From positions 1 through 8,604 of the forward strand of contig JAQVEY010000078.1 in the NCBI GenBank assembly GCA_028697515.1: 8,604 nt of DNA. The letters run 5' to 3'. Positions 5,996-8,604 of the stretch are shown piece after piece (positions within the stretch are counted from its first letter, which is position 1; every line of letters begins with the position of its first letter). A program made the position numbers and the translations under genes. Below the pieces are notes generated by a model that made no database searches, had not been told where the DNA came from, and worked only from the letters and a program-made list of their open reading frames with translations. Origin of the DNA: Bacteroidales bacterium (GTDB taxonomy: Bacteria > Bacteroidota > Bacteroidia > Bacteroidales > ML635J-15).

Positions 5996-8604
5996 ATGAA
6001 AAAACATTTACTTCTTATCTTAATTACAGGAATATTGATTCCGTTGCAATTTGTTAATGCGCAAACTCAATCTACGGATTATTTCCTCCATGCTAACAAT
6101 ACTAATAATTCGATTACAAGAGCGAACTCACCATGGGTTGAATTTGTTGATCTTGAATCTACGTATTACACAAATGTTGATAATGCAGTTACCTGTTTAG
6201 TCTATTCTGACGGAGTTATAGACGAAATTTGTGGTATAGGTTATGAGATTTATAAAGACAATGTTTTAATAGAAGACATTTCAGATTATGGTATAGCTTA
6301 TTTTACTGTGAGACAAGAAGGCGAAACCTACTATACTGGAGAAATAACTGAAGGTTCAGGAATGATTGAGGTTGTTATTGGTGAAGATACTATAGGAGCA
6401 TTTACTCTTGGCGTTTTTGACAACTATTGTACAAATAGAAATAGACCAATTGAGTTTCATGCAAAAACTTTTGTTCCTGGGGAATACAAAGTTGTTTATT
6501 ATATTTATTCATGTACAAATACTGGAAATGAAACTGGTACTAGTTTTACTGCAACAATGTGCGATGGTTTAGTTCACAATGATTTAGTCGCTGAAACATG
6601 CGAAGGTCCTGTTGTTCTTAGTTCTAGTGAATTCTTAATGAATGTTTTAGAAGGACCAACCCCTGAATTTGCTTATACCGAAATTGAATCAGAATACCCA
6701 ATTTTAGAAGACATCAATGTTACTGCCACTTTAAATTCAAATGGCATCATAGATCAATTATGCGGGATTGGTTACGAATTGTATAAAGACGGCGTTTTAA
6801 TCGAAAACCTTGCTGATTATGGCACTCTTTCTTATTCTGTTAGACAAGAAGATGAAACATATTACGAAGGCGAAATTACAACAGGTTCAGGTATGATTGA
6901 AGTAACTCTTGGCGAAGATCAAATTGGGGCTTTTACTCTTGGTATTTTTGACACATATTGCGTTAATAGGAATCGTCCAATTGACTTTACTGCTAACTTC
7001 TCTCAACCAGGCGTTTACAAAATGGTTTCTAATCTTTATGCCTGTACAAATGAAGGAACAGCTACCGGCACAAGCTTTATCGCTAATGGTTGTGATGGCT
7101 TAGAACATCAAGACTTAGTCGCTACAAGTTGTGAAAATCCAATTATGATAAATCAACAGGAAGTTGAAATGGAAGTGCTTGCTCCTGAAATTGTTTTCAC
7201 AGGTCATTTACCTGAGTATTCTTTAAATACTGATTTTAATGTTACTGCAAATGTATATTCTAATGGTCTTATTGATCAACTTTGTGGTGTTGGATACGAA
7301 ATTTACAAAGATGGCGATTTGATTGAAAACGTTGCTGATTATGGAACTTTGACTTACTCAGTTAGACAAGAAGGTGAAACTTATTACGAAGGCGAAATCA
7401 CAACTGGTTCTGGAATGATTGAAGTTACTATTGCTGAAGATCAAATTGGGGCTTTTACATTAGGTATTTTTGACAACTATTGTGTTGACAGAAACAGACC
7501 TATTGAATTTACAGCTAATTTCTCTCAATCTGGTGTTTACGAAATGGTTTCAACTATTTACTCTTGCGCAAACGCAGGAACAGCAACTGGAACAAGCTAT
7601 ACTGCTATCAACTGTGATGGACTAAGCCACGATGATTATGTTGGTGAAACATGTGAAACACCTACTGCTCTAAGTCAAGAAACTATCGAAATCAATGTGC
7701 TTGCTCCTGAAATTGTTTATAGCGAGATATTACCGGAATATTTGCCAAATACTGATATAAATGTTACCGCAAATATATATTCCAATGGTCTCATTGATCA
7801 ACTTTGCGGCGTTGGATACGAAATTTACAAAGATGGCAATCTGATTGAAAACATTGCTGATTACGGCACTATAAGTTATTCAGTTAGACAAGAAGGCGAA
7901 ACGTATTATAATGGTGCAATCACTCAAGGTTCTGGAATGATTGAAGTTACTATTGGCGAAGATCAAATTGGGGCTTTTACATTAGGTATTTTTGACAACT
8001 ATTGTGTTAACAGAAACAGACCTATTGAATTTACAGCTAATTTTTCTATCTCAGGAGCATATGAAATTGTTTCAAATATATATACTTGTTCAAATGTCGG
8101 TACTACAACAGGGACAAGTTACATTGCTACAAATTGTGATGGTCTTAGCCATGATGATTATGTTGCTGAAACTTGTGAGACACCAGTTGAAATACTTGAA
8201 AAATCTGTCACTTTAACCATATTAGGTGGAATTTCTATAAATCAGCAACCCATTTCACAAACAATTTGCGAATACGAATCTGCTAATCTTGAAGTTATAG
8301 CTGTAGCAAACAATGAAGAAACTCTTCTGTTTCAATGGTATGTTAACAACGGAATTCTCGAAAGTGAAACAAACAGTACATTAAATACTCAAATGCCTGG
8401 ACAATACTTTTGTATATTGACAGCAGGAGAAGACGAACTGTCAACAGATACTGTTACTGTTACCGTTGTTGAAGTTAACCCTGTTTTAGAACCGGGAATA
8501 GTTGCCTGTAACGGTTCTACAATACAACTTAATCCTGGAGAATTTAGCTCTTACGAATGGCAAGATGCATCAGAAGAGCAAATACTTGAGGTAACAGAAG
8601 AAGG
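5996..8604 (+). CDS. Large secreted protein with four tandem Cys-rich modules, 3'-truncated by the window
   Basis: The frame is open from the ATG at 5996 to the window's end (869 complete codons, no stop), so the C terminus is not visible. The start is supported by an in-frame TAG at 5972-5974 with no other ATG between, and by an immediate Sec signal peptide (1-22, cleavage VNA|Q). An Asn-rich linker (about 24-45) leads into four tandem modules at about 46-222, 223-396, 397-570 and 571-744. Next come an Ig-like domain (about 745-828, with ICEYES, FQWYVNNG and GQYFCIL) and the start of another Ig-like or 'YEW' domain (829-869). No enzyme motif was recognised. By analogy with the neighbouring operon I expect a T9SS sorting tail beyond the window. 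It is divergently transcribed from that operon, whose second gene carries one copy of the same module. A surface adhesin or binding role is inference from architecture. Confidence 0.92.
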   Translation, partial: MKKHLLLILITGILIPLQFVNAQTQSTDYFLHANNTNNSITRANSPWVEFVDLESTYYTNVDNAVTCLVYSDGVIDEICGIGYEIYKDNVLIEDISDYGIAYFTVRQEGETYYTGEITEGSGMIEVVIGEDTIGAFTLGVFDNYCTNRNRPIEFHAKTFVPGEYKVVYYIYSCTNTGNETGTSFTATMCDGLVHNDLVAETCEGPVVLSSSEFLMNVLEGPTPEFAYTEIESEYPILEDINVTATLNSNGIIDQLCGIGYELYKDGVLIENLADYGTLSYSVRQEDETYYEGEITTGSGMIEVTLGEDQIGAFTLGIFDTYCVNRNRPIDFTANFSQPGVYKMVSNLYACTNEGTATGTSFIANGCDGLEHQDLVATSCENPIMINQQEVEMEVLAPEIVFTGHLPEYSLNTDFNVTANVYSNGLIDQLCGVGYEIYKDGDLIENVADYGTLTYSVRQEGETYYEGEITTGSGMIEVTIAEDQIGAFTLGIFDNYCVDRNRPIEFTANFSQSGVYEMVSTIYSCANAGTATGTSYTAINCDGLSHDDYVGETCETPTALSQETIEINVLAPEIVYSEILPEYLPNTDINVTANIYSNGLIDQLCGVGYEIYKDGNLIENIADYGTISYSVRQEGETYYNGAITQGSGMIEVTIGEDQIGAFTLGIFDNYCVNRNRPIEFTANFSISGAYEIVSNIYTCSNVGTTTGTSYIATNCDGLSHDDYVAETCETPVEILEKSVTLTILGGISINQQPISQTICEYESANLEVIAVANNEETLLFQWYVNNGILESETNSTLNTQMPGQYFCILTAGEDELSTDTVTVTVVEVNPVLEPGIVACNGSTIQLNPGEFSSYEWQDASEEQILEVTEE
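6131..6661 (+). repeat. Cys-rich module, repeat 1 (177 residues)
   Basis: Protein residues 46-222. This is the most divergent of the four units and the only one with six cysteines (67, 79, 145, 173, 189, 202). Landmarks: DGVIDEICGIGYEIYKD (72-88), VRQEGETYY (105-113), GSGMIEV (120-126), FTLGVFDNYC (136-145), NRNRPIEF (147-154), SCTN (172-175) and CDGL (189-192). It keeps HNDLV where later units have HDDYV or HQDLV. Confidence 0.9.
6662..7183 (+). repeat. Cys-rich module, repeat 2 (174 residues)
   Basis: Protein residues 223-396, five cysteines (256, 322, 350, 366, 379). It opens with PEFAYTEIESEYP, close to the opening of the single module in the divergent gene (PEVEYTEIDNYY). In DNA it differs from repeats 3 and 4 largely at third codon positions in the conserved core, for example around FDTYCVNRNRP, so it is an older copy held by protein-level constraint. 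Confidence 0.92.
7184..7705 (+). repeat. Cys-rich module, repeat 3 (174 residues)
   Basis: Protein residues 397-570, five cysteines (430, 496, 524, 540, 553). It begins PEIVFTGHLPEY and ends INVLA. It is very close to repeat 4: by eye about 28 differences in the first 160 residues, and 116 of 120 bases identical between 7406-7525 and 7928-8047. It has Ala (480) where the other repeats have Gly before EDQIG or EDTIG. Confidence 0.92.
7706..8227 (+). repeat. Cys-rich module, repeat 4 (about 174 residues)
   Basis: Protein residues 571-744, five cysteines (604, 670, 698, 714, 727). It begins PEIVYSEILPEY like repeat 3. The last 15 or so residues (730-744) depart from the linker of the earlier units (VEILEKSVTLTILGG against TALSQETIEINVLA), marking the end of the array and the join to the following Ig-like domain. 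Confidence 0.9.
8228..8479 (+). other. Ig-like domain after the repeat array
   Basis: Residues about 745-828 follow a common Bacteroidota Ig-like pattern: ISINQQPISQTICEYES, a hydrophobic strand, FQWYVNNG (779-786), and PGQYFCIL (801-808) followed by TDTVTVTVVE. The two cysteines (758, 806) are placed for the classic intra-sheet disulfide with Trp 781 between them. It probably works as a spacer between the repeats and the C-terminal part. Confidence 0.75.

Noticed and set aside
6909..7103. Plus-strand open frame of 64 codons, with a similar one at 7992-8216
   Set aside because: Both are out-of-frame shadows of the repeat array. They resemble each other only because the underlying repeats are similar.
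6131..8227. CRISPR-like or mobile-element repeats
   Set aside because: The repeats are 174-codon, in-frame coding units with protein-level conservation. There are no short spaced repeats, transposase or terminal inverted repeats.

Overview
The window looks like a chromosomal segment of a Bacteroidota bacterium; the order cannot be settled from the sequence. The evidence is the AT-rich composition, two secreted proteins ending in type A C-terminal sorting domains of the type IX secretion system (T9SS, 'YPNPA'/'FPNPA' signature), Bacteroidota-type HYR, Ig-like and GCDS modules, promoter-like TTTG...TAnnTTTG elements, and the absence of Shine-Dalgarno sequences before the genes.

Layout, left to right. 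A minus-strand gene (43-1698) encodes a major facilitator superfamily transporter whose second half resembles the MFSD1 (lysosomal dipeptide transporter) family and which carries an apparent extra two-helix hairpin. A 295-base spacer (1699-1993) holds its candidate promoters. A minus-strand two-gene operon follows: the upstream gene (3711-5717) encodes a 668-residue T9SS protein with a probable beta-propeller and three HYR/Ig-like domains, and four bases later the downstream gene (1994-3706) encodes a 570-residue T9SS protein. A very AT-rich 278-base divergent spacer (5718-5995) separates this operon from a large plus-strand gene that starts at 5996 and is still open at the window's end (869 codons seen).

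The most notable content is a Cys-containing module of about 174 residues that I cannot assign to a named family. It occurs four times in tandem in the large plus-strand protein and once, directly after the signal peptide, in the 570-residue protein on the opposite strand. The three secreted proteins probably form one surface or extracellular locus: all have Sec signal peptides, two visibly carry T9SS sorting tails, and the third would be expected to have one beyond the window. The shared module suggests the locus grew by duplication, with the last two repeats being recent copies. A binding or adhesive role is likely from architecture alone; no catalytic motif was recognised. No tRNA, rRNA, CRISPR array, transposase or att site is visible.
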